From positions 1 to 64,000 of the forward strand of contig NZ_RHOH01000011.1 in assembly GCF_003946115.1 (NCBI RefSeq): a stretch of 64,000 nt of DNA. The letters are read 5' to 3'. Below the pieces are notes generated by a model. It was given only the letters and a program-made list of their open reading frames with translations. It was not told where the DNA came from and did no database searches. The translations under genes and the position numbers were made by a program. Source of the DNA: Lacticaseibacillus daqingensis. Its GTDB lineage: Bacteria > Bacillota > Bacilli > Lactobacillales > Lactobacillaceae. This document shows, one piece after another, positions 24,882-33,828 of this stretch (position 1 is the stretch's first letter; every line of letters starts with the position of its first letter).

Positions 24882-26774
24882 TTATTTAAGTCGCTTATTC
24901 AGAGCAGAAATGACATTAAACAACTGCTTTGCGTCAGTTGCGCTATAAACTGCTTCGATAGACTCAGGGTCGTTCATTAGTGCAGAGAACAAGGTGCAAA
25001 GGAAGTTTAAGTCCTTATCGCCGTCACGCTTAGTCTTAATCATGATCAGTACCTTCACAACGGTATTGTCCCAGAGGATGGGGGTATCTAGCGCTACAAC
25101 AAGACAGAGATTCCGTCTGAGAATCCGCTTAATATCATGTATATGAACCAAACCATTTCCGACTTCTTTGTAGTCAAGCTGCCAAAGTGCCTCAGCTTTC
25201 AGATTATCGATCTTAACGAAATACTGACGAATCTGCTCGTCAACATCCGCCTTTGAACGTGCTTTAATCCTAAGAAAACTATATTCGTTAACGTACTTTC
25301 CAATGATTTGCTGACTCAACTCATAATTAAGCGAATTTCCCTCTAATTGCTTGGAAGTTAACCGATTTGCATCCTTAATAACGAGCGTTTTTGCTGCATA
25401 ACTATTCTTAATGTCTCTAGATGAAATCAGAATATCAACATCAGCCTGGGGTGATTCAGGATTTTCGATAGTTCTAACGGTCAATCTTGGAGACTTGATT
25501 CGGTTAATTCTAGCTGAGTATAGTAACTGCTCTGCACGGTTATGCGCTGTATACAAGCCAATCACCTTTGGCGCGTAACCAATTACTTCAATAGCACTTT
25601 GGAAGTACAGGATCAGATAACCATACTCCCCAATCGGCAACTCTGCACTGAGGAGCTCTCTTGAGATGATCTTTGCAGCAGAAATAGTCATCTTGGCTGC
25701 AAAGAGATAGTTACGGAAATTATCAAAAATTTCGTGACCTTGAATCGGCACCTGGTAATCAACTCGCTTTTTGAGTTGAATGATATGAAGCAAAAGCGCG
25801 TGAAGCAGCGCCGTCTGGCCTGACAAATCAATGCCAAAATTATCAGCAATCTCCGCAACCACATGCTTTAGGCACAATCCGGCCTCGTTTGCGTCCGTTT
25901 CACCCTCAACTGTTCGAATCATCTTCTTTAGCGACAGTTGATACGCAATATACTTAATCGTATTATCAGTGAAACTGACCTTAGTATGCGCACCACTTAG
26001 CAAATTCAGTAGTTCGGTAGCAACGCGCCTCTCAATAGAATCTGAATAGTGTGTATTGAAGGTTTGAGCGTAATGCAGGCGACTCTCTGCCTCAATCCGA
26101 CTCACCGCGATAATTGTGTGAATGGCGATATCATTAACCATACTGTCATTGAGGTCAATATGATGGTTGCTCGTAACGCTCTTAACCACGCCACGAATCA
26201 ACGCTAGCTTTGTGGCATCCTTATCGTAAGTGCCCTGATTGTACGCTGATAACCTACTAATAAAGTTATGATAAAAACAGTCAGAAATGGCTAGGCGTAG
26301 CTTTACCTCATCGCCAGTGACATAAATCCCTCTATTCGGTTTTCTGATAATCTCTAAGTCATAGCGCACGAACAGTTCTTGTACGCGCTGCATATAGCGA
26401 CTAAGGGTGGAGTAACTAACAAAGATCTCGTCAGCAAGATCCTCGTACCGAAGAAATTCTTTAGCCAGTAAAATTTTCTGCGTTAGATAAGCAACTCGAT
26501 CATAATTGTTCAGGATAAGGTCTTTGAACTTAACTAGCCCTGTATCGCCAATAACGTATGGATAGTTAGACTGGAGCAAATATCCTTTCCCTCTTAATGA
26601 AATGAGATACTCGCCATCTTGATTAACGATTTCACTAATACGTTCTAGATCCTTCTTAATCGTACGCGAAGACACGCCAAAGTAAGATGCCAAACTAGCA
26701 GATGTAACGTACTCTGAGCTCTTCTTTAGATATCCTATAATCAATAACTCACGATTGGTAAATTCGGTATTCAT
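24882..26774 (-). CDS. PRD-containing transcriptional regulator of the mannose-type PTS cluster
   Basis: A 630-residue regulator with two N-terminal HTHs (VTSASLASYFGVSSRTIKKDLERI and EDLADEIFVSYSTLSRYMQRV), a PRD region (about 180-390), an EIIB-like domain (about 400-490) whose usual P-loop Cys is absent (IGLYTAHNRAEQL), and a C-terminal EIIA-like domain with His in GNGLVHIHDI (about 543). Loss of the EIIB Cys suggests signalling through PRD and EIIA histidines only. ATG 26774 follows GGAGGTGATT. It is last in the leftward cluster, behind a terminator-like hairpin, so read-through or a local promoter sets its level. AT-rich compared with flanking DNA. Confidence 0.88.
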   Translation of the reverse strand: MNTEFTNRELLIIGYLKKSSEYVTSASLASYFGVSSRTIKKDLERISEIVNQDGEYLISLRGKGYLLQSNYPYVIGDTGLVKFKDLILNNYDRVAYLTQKILLAKEFLRYEDLADEIFVSYSTLSRYMQRVQELFVRYDLEIIRKPNRGIYVTGDEVKLRLAISDCFYHNFISRLSAYNQGTYDKDATKLALIRGVVKSVTSNHHIDLNDSMVNDIAIHTIIAVSRIEAESRLHYAQTFNTHYSDSIERRVATELLNLLSGAHTKVSFTDNTIKYIAYQLSLKKMIRTVEGETDANEAGLCLKHVVAEIADNFGIDLSGQTALLHALLLHIIQLKKRVDYQVPIQGHEIFDNFRNYLFAAKMTISAAKIISRELLSAELPIGEYGYLILYFQSAIEVIGYAPKVIGLYTAHNRAEQLLYSARINRIKSPRLTVRTIENPESPQADVDILISSRDIKNSYAAKTLVIKDANRLTSKQLEGNSLNYELSQQIIGKYVNEYSFLRIKARSKADVDEQIRQYFVKIDNLKAEALWQLDYKEVGNGLVHIHDIKRILRRNLCLVVALDTPILWDNTVVKVLIMIKTKRDGDKDLNFLCTLFSALMNDPESIEAVYSATDAKQLFNVISALNKRLK

Positions 26775-26795
26775 AGCAATCACCTCCGTGCTGTT

Positions 26796-26825
26796 AAAAA
26801 AGGAGAACACCCACCGGTATCCCCC
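26796..26825 (-). terminator. Hairpin with T-run between EIID gene and PRD regulator
   Basis: Minus strand GGGGGATACC pairs with GGGTGTTCTCC (several G-U pairs) and runs into TTTTTTT. It would reduce read-through into the regulator gene. Confidence 0.55.
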
Positions 26826-26853
26826 TTAACACTACAATATTGGTTTGTTTCAA

Positions 26854-27672
26854 TCAAAAAATTCCGATGAAGGAGCCAATCAAACCGATTGCGATGGTAA
26901 TCATCAAGATGAACATTGAACTCTTCTTCTTGCTCTTCAAGAGCCAGAACATGAACAGTGTATAAAGCAACGGCATCAGCAATGGGAAAATCTGATCGAT
27001 GTACGTCTGGAGTTTGAACGCAGTGTCCCCAAACTTAAAGGACAATGGTGTAGTCAAGATAACCATCTGAGCACTCATTGCTCCGATCACCATTAACCCA
27101 ACGATCGTGGCGGCCTTCGAAATCTTCGTAAAAAGACTAGATGAAGAGATATTGGTCAGAAGATCCGTCCCAAACTTATAGCCATACACGCCAGAGTAAT
27201 AGCGAATAATCATGTGTGGCACATTGAAGGCCAGCAGAAAGAGAATTGGGCCAAGGATATTCCCTTGCTTGGCTAATGGAAGCGCAAGCGCCGTCGCGAT
27301 GATCCGCAACGTCCCCCAGAAGAACGAATCACCGATTCCAGCCATCGGGCCCATCAGACTAATTTTGATATTGTTGATAGTGCTGATATCGAAATCTTCG
27401 TCTTCACTGGCTTTCTTTTCAAGCGCTGCCGTTACACCCGTGATTAGCGGAACTAGGTGCGGCGTTGTGTTGAAAATTTCCATGTGACGTGTCAATGCTG
27501 CCGCTTGATCTTTCTTGGTGTGATAGAACCGCTTGATTGCTGGCCACATGCCGAGAGCAAAGCCCAGCGATTGCTGCCGTGAGTAGTTATACGAATTTTC
27601 CAGAATAAACGAATTCCAGAATATTTCACGGAAGAATTTCTTGTCCTCTTTGGAGTATTTCGTCTTAGGCAT
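26854..27672 (-). CDS. PTS mannose-family EIID component (second cluster)
   Basis: A 272-residue EIID. N-terminal helical part FWNSFILENSYNYSRQQSLGFALGMWP, conserved SLMGPMAGIGDSFFWGTLR, and C-terminal transmembrane helices ending LIGSFIGIF. ATG 27672 (MPKTKYSKEDKKFF) follows GTGAGGACT and overlaps the EIIC stop by eight bases. It belongs to a complete EIIA-EIIB-EIIC-EIID set with a SIS protein, the arrangement found in fructoselysine/glucoselysine (gfr/frl-like) operons. Confidence 0.93.
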   Translation of the reverse strand: MPKTKYSKEDKKFFREIFWNSFILENSYNYSRQQSLGFALGMWPAIKRFYHTKKDQAAALTRHMEIFNTTPHLVPLITGVTAALEKKASEDEDFDISTINNIKISLMGPMAGIGDSFFWGTLRIIATALALPLAKQGNILGPILFLLAFNVPHMIIRYYSGVYGYKFGTDLLTNISSSSLFTKISKAATIVGLMVIGAMSAQMVILTTPLSFKFGDTAFKLQTYIDQIFPLLMPLLYTLFMFWLLKSKKKSSMFILMITIAIGLIGSFIGIF

Positions 27673-28462
27673 CGAACAAGTCCTCACTTTCATCTTCTTG
27701 ATTATGACTAGTACCATCGCTGCTGTTACTGTCATTAGCCGCTGGCTTCATATCGAAGACAACAACGAATGCAAGCACCACACCCAGCAGGGTAACTGCC
27801 AGGATTGGCATCTTCCCGTAAGCAATCATCAAAAAGCCAAGAAGGAAGTACAAGAAATTCTTCTTGTTCATCATTGGCTGTAGCAACAGCGCAAACCCAA
27901 CTGCAGGAAGCAGGTTACCAGCAACGGTCAAACCATTCATAATAACTTCTGGAATCGACTTCACAAAACTATCAACCGCCGTTGATCCGAAGAGTAATGC
28001 AACAAAGACAACAACGAAGTACATCAGGCACTGAAGGAAAAGTCCAAACATATTGAGCCAATACATTTGTTTGACTTTGGCCTCTTCAGCTAGCTTTACC
28101 GCGTAGTCCATAAACCAGCTACGAACGATAAAGATGAGTACTTTAACAGACTGCGCAAGTAAAGCAATTGGCAAAGCGAGTGTTAGTGCAACTGCCGCAC
28201 CTTTACCAGAAATAATCGCAAATGCGGTACCTAGGCTTGCACCAACTAACACATCTGGTGGAACAGCGGCACCAACCTGGATCGCCCCCATGAAAACAAG
28301 TTCAAGACTGGCACCAATAATAATACCGGTTTGCAAATCGCCTAAACCTGCACCAATCAATGTTGAAATAACAAGCGGCCGATTGACCATTGGGGTCCCA
28401 CCCATTTTTTCAACGAACCAAACTAGTGCGGTAATTAAGCCGACTATCAATGCTTGTGTCAT
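27665..28462 (-). CDS. PTS mannose-family EIIC component (second cluster)
   Basis: A 265-residue polytopic membrane protein with the EIIC signature LGDLQTGIIIGASLELVFMGA and the GAAVPPDVLVGASLGTAFAI loop. It forms the transport channel with EIID. Codon use and AT content match the rest of this cluster and differ from the GC-rich flanks. Starts 12 bases after the EIIB stop; the end overlaps the EIID start. Confidence 0.93.
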   Translation of the reverse strand: MTQALIVGLITALVWFVEKMGGTPMVNRPLVISTLIGAGLGDLQTGIIIGASLELVFMGAIQVGAAVPPDVLVGASLGTAFAIISGKGAAVALTLALPIALLAQSVKVLIFIVRSWFMDYAVKLAEEAKVKQMYWLNMFGLFLQCLMYFVVVFVALLFGSTAVDSFVKSIPEVIMNGLTVAGNLLPAVGFALLLQPMMNKKNFLYFLLGFLMIAYGKMPILAVTLLGVVLAFVVVFDMKPAANDSNSSDGTSHNQEDESEDLFDA

Positions 28463-28474
28463 TCTATTTCACCT

Positions 28475-28951
28475 CTATTTGACTAGGTCTGACAGTTTCT
28501 TTGCGGAATCTGAAGCAACGAGTCGGAACTCGACTTCGTAACCATCCTTTTGCAGTTTTTTTAGCACTTCTCGTTCGGCGTCTGTTGCGTAAGCGAATGC
28601 TGTGATTTCTGTTTTACCAGAAGCAGCCTGTAACCCGCCGATGTTTAGCACTTTGGTCTTTTCGTCAACATGGCGTAGGATATAATCCGCCCCGGCAATT
28701 GTGTCGGTTACAACGAACGATTTGTATTCCGCAATTTTCGGATTGTTGAGTAACTTAACCGCATCTTCCACGCTTCGAATTGCCAAGCGAACACCATCAG
28801 GTTTTGCCATCTTCATTGCCGCAATGCGAAACTCATCCTTCGCGGCACTATCACTTGCGATAATAATTGCGTTGTAGCCTAAGCTACCTTTCCAGCTGTA
28901 AGCAACCTGGCCATGTAACAGCCGGTCATCTATTCGAACTAACTGAATCAT
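28475..28951 (-). CDS. PTS mannose-family EIIB component (second cluster)
   Basis: A 158-residue stand-alone EIIB with the phosphorylatable His in VRIDDRLLHGQVAYSW. It has the same size as the EIIB domain fused to the GntR regulator at 3-4 kb, which makes that fusion stand out. It transfers phosphate from EIIA to the incoming sugar. Lies 12 bases downstream of EIIA. Confidence 0.93.
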   Translation of the reverse strand: MIQLVRIDDRLLHGQVAYSWKGSLGYNAIIIASDSAAKDEFRIAAMKMAKPDGVRLAIRSVEDAVKLLNNPKIAEYKSFVVTDTIAGADYILRHVDEKTKVLNIGGLQAASGKTEITAFAYATDAEREVLKKLQKDGYEVEFRLVASDSAKKLSDLVK

Positions 28952-28963
28952 ATTTTCACCCCT

Positions 28964-29383
28964 CTAAAAGTCATCTTCCAAATCAGCATTAACCAGATAC
29001 TCATTGACAAACATCATCTGTTCTCTTCCCTGACTGATGATCTGGTTCAACCGATCAGCATCCAGTTCGTCATTGTTGACAGTTAAAATTTCTAGGAGCA
29101 TTGGCAAGTTTATCCCGGTCAATACCTTTACCTTCGACATGTCGATCAGCTTCATCAACTTCTGGTTGACGCTTCCGCCGAACATATCGGTAAGGATGAC
29201 TAGGTCTGCATCCTTATCTTGAAATTCTTGAATCGCACGATTGATTTTCTGGTCTAAGGGTTCCTCATCGACGTACATATCAATCGCTCTTACACGTTCT
29301 TGGTGACCCAGGATCACTTCAGTTGCAGATAGTAATCCACTGGCAAACGCACCATGCGTTGCAATAATAAAGTTCACAAGCAC
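28964..29383 (-). CDS. PTS mannose-family EIIA component (second cluster)
   Basis: A 139-residue EIIA with the phospho-acceptor His in IIATHGAFASGLLSATEVILG and the LTDMFGGSVNQKLMKL motif. It receives phosphate from HPr and passes it to EIIB. It follows the SIS gene by 21 bases within the same leftward operon. Confidence 0.92.
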   Translation of the reverse strand: MLVNFIIATHGAFASGLLSATEVILGHQERVRAIDMYVDEEPLDQKINRAIQEFQDKDADLVILTDMFGGSVNQKLMKLIDMSKVKVLTGINLPMLLEILTVNNDELDADRLNQIISQGREQMMFVNEYLVNADLEDDF

Positions 29384-29404
29384 ACGCCTTTCTTAGGGTA
29401 CTAA

Positions 29405-30460
29405 TTATTTAACGGTTTTGTTGATGTAGTGGGTAATCTGAGGATACATTGTGCGACTCAGATCACGGCCGTTCTTGGTTGCAGTGAGATAGCTGAGAAC
29501 CTGAAGGAATGTAATGTAGAGCATCGGGTAAAAATCGACGCTGTTCGTATCCAGCTTGACGGTGTCTTCTGTACTGTTTCTAGAAAGCAAAAAAGCATTT
29601 GGCGTGATTTCGTGGGTGATGAAATTACGAATTTTCTCCGCTTTTTCCAAATCTACTTCTTGTTCGGCCATCAGGAAAAACACGCTCTTGGCATTAAATG
29701 AATTCTGCGGGCCATGGATAATTTCTTCGATTTCATACGTATTGGTTAATACTGGAACCATCTCCATGAACTTGATACCGGCCTCTTGAGCCGTTGGCCA
29801 CAGCGCACCGCCGCCCGCAAAGAAGAAGGAACCTGCCTCGGCCATGATATCTTCATGATCCTCGAACCATTTTTCTGCCAAACCGATAGTGGTTGGCATA
29901 TTATCGGCGACTTCCAGCAATTCATCCCAGTAATTCTTTTGCTCGTCTACTGAAATGTCACCGTTGTTCTTTGCCAGTTGAATAACTAGCAAGTTCAACG
30001 CAACCAGAGACAGGGTGAAACCAGATGTTCTAAACATGTATGGCTCGTTAACGCTACCAATTTCAAACGCATATTTGGCTGCTTGCGCGATTGGTGCATC
30101 AGCCTTTTCAGTCAGTGCAACGGTGATACCGCCTCGGCTATCAATATCTTTAATCGTATCAAGAACCGTCTTGGTCTTCCCAGTTTGTGAAATGAACAAG
30201 TATAGCGTCTTTTCATCAATTCCGTTCTTGATGATGTGATTGAAGAAATAGTTCGGGTAGTGTAACTCAATCTCAATTCCTAACTTCTCTTCAGCAAATA
30301 CCTTTGTCCCAAATGCTGCATTGTACGAGGAACCAGAAGCAATAACAGTAATATGCTTTGCTTTGACGTTTGCGAACTCAGCCTCAATCTGATCAGCTGT
30401 CTTAACGCGTTTACGCGTTAACTTTGGAATATCTCTGATGACTTCCATCATTGTCTCCAT
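29405..30460 (-). CDS. Double-SIS-domain protein, probable sugar-amine phosphate deglycase
   Basis: A 351-residue cytoplasmic protein with two SIS domains: ITVIASGSSYNAAFGTKVFAEE (about residue 37) and LFISQTGKTKTVLDTIKDI (about 88), then FFFAGGGALWPTAQEAGIKFMEM (about 213) with the EIIHGPQNSF signature shared with GlmS and FrlB/GfrF deglycases. Beside a mannose-type PTS and a PRD regulator, the best guess is cleavage of an imported Amadori product phosphate (fructoselysine- or glucoselysine-like) to glucose-6-phosphate and an amine; an amino-sugar isomerase/deaminase is the alternative. First gene of the operon; start follows AGAGGTGATTTAG. Confidence 0.85.
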   Translation of the reverse strand: METMMEVIRDIPKLTRKRVKTADQIEAEFANVKAKHITVIASGSSYNAAFGTKVFAEEKLGIEIELHYPNYFFNHIIKNGIDEKTLYLFISQTGKTKTVLDTIKDIDSRGGITVALTEKADAPIAQAAKYAFEIGSVNEPYMFRTSGFTLSLVALNLLVIQLAKNNGDISVDEQKNYWDELLEVADNMPTTIGLAEKWFEDHEDIMAEAGSFFFAGGGALWPTAQEAGIKFMEMVPVLTNTYEIEEIIHGPQNSFNAKSVFFLMAEQEVDLEKAEKIRNFITHEITPNAFLLSRNSTEDTVKLDTNSVDFYPMLYITFLQVLSYLTATKNGRDLSRTMYPQITHYINKTVK

Positions 30461-30482
30461 CTAAATCACCTCTTCAACTAGA

Positions 30483-30538
30483 ACTATAGGCGGAACTGAA
30501 ATCGTTTCCACTTTGAAAGGTTCACTAAATTAAGTGAA
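30483..30538 (-). promoter_or_regulatory. Promoter, cre site and palindrome of the SIS/mannose-PTS operon
   Basis: Minus strand -10 TATAGT (30483-30488) has only a weak -35 (GTGGAA). TGGAAACGATTTCA (30497-30510 complement) matches the CcpA cre consensus TGNAARCGNWWWCA at all 14 positions and overlaps the -35. Upstream, 30521-30538 is an 18-bp near-perfect palindrome (TTCACTTAATTTAGTGAA), correctly placed for an activator such as the PRD regulator. Confidence 0.7.
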
Positions 30539-30662
30539 GTTTATAAACAGTTGCCGACTAAAGCGGTCACTGACCTCAACATAAAAACAAAACTACCTAT
30601 ATTTCAATATATGACGCGTACGTTAATTCGATGACACCCCTAGTCTCAAAGCAATGCACACC

Positions 30663-30699
30663 AAAAAACAGGCACCGTCACTTGATAGACGGCGCCTGC
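30663..30699 (-). terminator. Terminator of ackA
   Basis: Minus strand CAGGCGCCGTC and GACGGTGCCTG form an 11-bp stem (one G-U pair) followed by TTTTTTGG. Confidence 0.8.
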
Positions 30700-30716
30700 T
30701 TTCCGAATTTCATCAT

Positions 30717-31910
30717 TTAGTGCACGTCTTCGTGCGCGTACACATCCCGCACGATCATCAGCTCCTCATTGGTCGGGACGATGATGGTCTGAACAGTGGC
30801 GTCCGGGGTGGAGATGTTGATCTCCTTGCCACGAGCCTTGTTCTTCTCGGGATCGATGGTGGCACCGAGGTACTGGAGGTGCGCCATAATGCGGGCGCGC
30901 ATCTCGCCACCGTTTTCCCCCACGCCGCCGGTGAAGACCAGCGCATCCACGCCGTTCATCACCGCGGCGTAAGAGCCGACGTACTTCGCGACGCGGTTGG
31001 CGTAGATGTCCAGCGCCAGCTTGGCCAGCGGTGCCTGGTCCTCCACCGCCTCTAGGTCGCGCTGATCCGGCGAAAGCTCAGACAGCCCGAGCAGCCCGGA
31101 GCGGTTGTTCAGGATCTTGATCATCTCGTTGAGGTCGGTGATCTTGAGCTTGTCCATCAGGTACGCCAGCAGTGAGGGGTCGATGTCCCCGCTGCGCGTG
31201 CCCATGGTGACGCCGACCACCGGCGTGAAGCCCATGGAGGTGTCAACGGACTGGCCGTCTTGCACTGCGGTGACGCTGGAGCCGGAGCCTAGGTGCATCA
31301 CGATTTGACGCAGGTGATTGGCCGGCCGGCGCAAAAATTCGGCAGCGCGCTGGGACACGTAGCGCACCGAGGTCCCGTGGGCACCGTACTTGCGGGCGCC
31401 GTAGTCCTGATAGTAACGGTACGGGATGCTGTACAGGAAGTTCTCGGCGGGCATGGTTTGGTGAAAGGCCGTGTCAAAAACGGCCACCTGCACGGCCCAC
31501 GGCATCATGCGGCGAAAAATGTCGATGTACTTGGCCTCCACTGGGTTGTGTAGCGGGGCAAAGTCGGCGAGCTCATTGATGTGTTGCAGCACCTCATCCG
31601 TGATCTCCACCGACTCGCTGTACCGCTCGCCGCCGGCCACAACGCGATGGCCAATCCCACTGATCTCGTGCAGGTGCTTCACCAGCCCAAGGTCTTTGAG
31701 TTGCGCCATCACGTCCGCGACCGCCTCATGGTAATCCTTGATGGAATGACCGGAACGAAAGACTTGGTTGCCGTATTTAATTTTAACCGTGGATTCCGGT
31801 TGGCCCAGCCGGTCGATCAGACCGTCGGCCAACATCACCTCGGCGGGCATGTCGAATAACTTCCACTTCAAAGTCGAACTCCCTGCGTTCACTGCTAATA
31901 CTTTCGTCAT
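30717..31910 (-). CDS. ackA: Acetate kinase
   Basis: A 397-residue enzyme converting acetyl phosphate and ADP to acetate and ATP. Signature sequences VLAVNAGSSTLKWKLF at the start, GIGHRVVAGGERY (about 90), VFDTAFHQTMP (about 147) and LVFTGGVGENG (about 323) are all present; length is normal. ATG 31910 follows GAAAGGAAG. It would use acetyl phosphate from phosphoketolase. A cre-like site lies just upstream, matching CcpA control known for ackA genes in Firmicutes. Confidence 0.97.
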   Translation of the reverse strand: MTKVLAVNAGSSTLKWKLFDMPAEVMLADGLIDRLGQPESTVKIKYGNQVFRSGHSIKDYHEAVADVMAQLKDLGLVKHLHEISGIGHRVVAGGERYSESVEITDEVLQHINELADFAPLHNPVEAKYIDIFRRMMPWAVQVAVFDTAFHQTMPAENFLYSIPYRYYQDYGARKYGAHGTSVRYVSQRAAEFLRRPANHLRQIVMHLGSGSSVTAVQDGQSVDTSMGFTPVVGVTMGTRSGDIDPSLLAYLMDKLKITDLNEMIKILNNRSGLLGLSELSPDQRDLEAVEDQAPLAKLALDIYANRVAKYVGSYAAVMNGVDALVFTGGVGENGGEMRARIMAHLQYLGATIDPEKNKARGKEINISTPDATVQTIIVPTNEELMIVRDVYAHEDVH

Positions 31911-31943
31911 CTTGCCCGCTTCCTTTCTATCGGTGCCGTGTGT

Positions 31944-31957
31944 TAAAACCGCTTTCA
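31944..31957 (-). promoter_or_regulatory. cre-like site upstream of ackA
   Basis: Minus strand TGAAAGCGGTTTTA matches TGNAARCGNWWWCA at 13 of 14 positions. It lies 34 bases before the ackA start and downstream of an extended -10 (TGCTATGCT, about 31970). Confidence 0.5.
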
Positions 31958-32036
31958 CCGTGTGTGTTGAGCATAGCACTGTTCAGCGGCGGTGATTGGT
32001 GAAGTCACTGCCCCACAACAATGAGGATAGCCACAG

Positions 32037-33365
32037 CTAATCCTTGTCCGTGGGGTGTGCCTGATGCCACGCCTGGATCTGATCCAGGCGCGCCTTGACC
32101 TTGGCCTCGCTGCCCAGGGTCGTCGGGTGGTAATAATGATGGTTAACTAAATTGTCCGGCATTGTCTGCATCGCCGTCAACTTATCTGCTGTGTCATGCG
32201 CATATTCGTAATCCTTGCCGTACCCGAGGTCCTTCATCAACGGGGTCACCCCGTTGCGGATCTGCAGCGGCACCGGCTCGGCCACGGTCGCCTGCGCGTC
32301 TTTTTTGGCCGCTTCGTACGCCGTGTACAGCGCATTGGACTTGGGGGCTAGGCTCAGGTACACGACCGCGTGGGTCAGGTGCACCGCGCACTCCGGCATG
32401 CCGATGAACTGGCACGCCTGAAAGACGCTCGTGGCGATTTCCAGCGCCCGCGAGTCCGCCATGCCGACATCCTCGGAGGCAAACCGCACCAGCCGCCGTG
32501 CCACGTACAGCGGATCCTCGCCACCTTCCAGCATCCGGCTCAGCCAGTAGATGGCCGCGTCCACATCTGAGTTGCGCATCGACTTGTGCAGCGCCGAGAT
32601 CAGGTTGTAGTGTTCCTCGCCGTTCTTGTCGTACAGCAGCGCCTTTTTGGTCAGCAGCTGCGCCACGTCCTGCTGGGTCACCACGGTGCGGCCGTCTTGC
32701 GGCTTGGCGTTGGTGACCGCCAGCTCCAGCGTGTTGAGCGCCACGCGCGCATCCCCGTTGGCAAATGTGGCGATCGCGGTCAGCAGGTCGGCGTCGGCCG
32801 TCACCTGCTGGAGGCCGTAGCCGCGCGGATCCGTCAGCGCGCGTTGCAACAGCGTGGTCAGATCAGCCACCGCCAGCGGCTGAAGCACAAACACCCGCGC
32901 GCGCGACAGCAGTGCGGCGTTGACCTCAAAGGACGGGTTCTCCGTGGTCGCCCCGATCAGCGTGATGGAGCCGCGCTCCACGTAAGGCAAAAAGGCGTCC
33001 TGCTGGGCCTTGTTGAAGCGGTGAATCTCATCGATGAAGACGATGGTGGCCTGCCCCAGCTGCCGGTTTTGCTCCGCCTCCTCCATCACCGTGCGGATCT
33101 CCTTGATGCCACTGGTGACCGCCGAAAAGTTGACGAAGGCCGCCTTGGCCTGGCGCGCGATCAGCCGTGCCAGCGTCGTTTTGCCCACCCCGGGCGGTCC
33201 CCAGAAGATCATCGAGGGGATCTCACCTGCTGCGATCAGCTTCGTCAGCACCGCGTCGGGCCCGACCAGCTGGCTTTGCCCGACGAACTCAGCCAGCGTC
33301 TGCGGCCGCATCCGGCTGGCCAAGGGTTGCAGCGCCGCGCTTGTGGATGCGAATAGATCAGCCAT
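32037..33365 (-). CDS. rarA: Replication-associated recombination protein A (RarA/MgsA AAA+ ATPase)
   Basis: A 442-residue AAA+ clamp-loader-like ATPase acting at stalled replication forks. Walker A GPPGVGKTTLAR (about residue 57), Walker B VFIDEIHRFNK, sensor GATTENPSFEV, and the C-terminal RarA tetramerisation region with HYYHPTTLGSEAKVKARL. Length is normal. Start follows AAAGGAGGGG. Monocistronic. A parS-like site lies 15 bases upstream of its start codon. Confidence 0.96.
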   Translation of the reverse strand: MADLFASTSAALQPLASRMRPQTLAEFVGQSQLVGPDAVLTKLIAAGEIPSMIFWGPPGVGKTTLARLIARQAKAAFVNFSAVTSGIKEIRTVMEEAEQNRQLGQATIVFIDEIHRFNKAQQDAFLPYVERGSITLIGATTENPSFEVNAALLSRARVFVLQPLAVADLTTLLQRALTDPRGYGLQQVTADADLLTAIATFANGDARVALNTLELAVTNAKPQDGRTVVTQQDVAQLLTKKALLYDKNGEEHYNLISALHKSMRNSDVDAAIYWLSRMLEGGEDPLYVARRLVRFASEDVGMADSRALEIATSVFQACQFIGMPECAVHLTHAVVYLSLAPKSNALYTAYEAAKKDAQATVAEPVPLQIRNGVTPLMKDLGYGKDYEYAHDTADKLTAMQTMPDNLVNHHYYHPTTLGSEAKVKARLDQIQAWHQAHPTDKD

Positions 33366-33379
33366 CGTAACCCCTCCTT

Positions 33380-33395
33380 TGTTTCACGTGAAACG
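33380..33395. promoter_or_regulatory. parS-like centromere site
   Basis: TGTTTCACGTGAAACG matches the Firmicutes parS consensus (TGTTNCACGTGAAACA) at 15 of 16 positions, with a 14-bp perfect palindrome core. It is the binding site of ParB/Spo0J (and related CTPases) near the origin. Confidence 0.85.
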
Positions 33396-33493
33396 CGTTT
33401 GGCTTCCTCAATGATAACATCTTGACGGGATGTGCTACACTGGGAGCAGAGATTAGAGGATTTCTTAATCCTCAGAAAAATGAGGGGCAACCA

Positions 33494-33808
33494 ATGGCCG
33501 ATACACCTTTTCCAACCGGCGAATTCGCCGCTTTTTCTACTGCTAAAATGTCCTACTTCCTTCCCGTGCAAAACGACATCACGCGCGCAACCGTGGATGC
33601 CTTCTTCGGTGACGACGCCAAGTTCGTGGCGCTGACGCCGATGCCGGCCGTGGAGATCCACATCCCCCACACCGAGGCGCAGATCGCGACCCCGGGCAAC
33701 CTGATCGCCAAGTTCGCCAACGGCAAATACAAGGTGATCGATGAAGCGTACTACCGCAAAAACTTCAATGATCCGCTGACGGATCAGGACCAAAACGGGA
33801 TCTACTGA
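33494..33808 (+). CDS. Hypothetical 104-residue protein
   Basis: A small soluble acidic protein not recognised as a known family; it has no membrane segment or signal. Notable is a Pro-rich middle (ALTPMPAVEIHIPHTEAQIATPGNLIAKFANGKYKVIDEAYY) suggesting a small beta domain. ATG 33494 follows TGAGGGG. An inverted repeat GAGGATT/AATCCTC lies in the leader (about 33457-33475). It is 20 bases upstream of a GNAT acetyltransferase gene, with which it is probably co-transcribed. Confidence 0.75.
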   Translation: MADTPFPTGEFAAFSTAKMSYFLPVQNDITRATVDAFFGDDAKFVALTPMPAVEIHIPHTEAQIATPGNLIAKFANGKYKVIDEAYYRKNFNDPLTDQDQNGIY

Positions 33809-33828
33809 ACCCCGGATCGGAGACTTTT

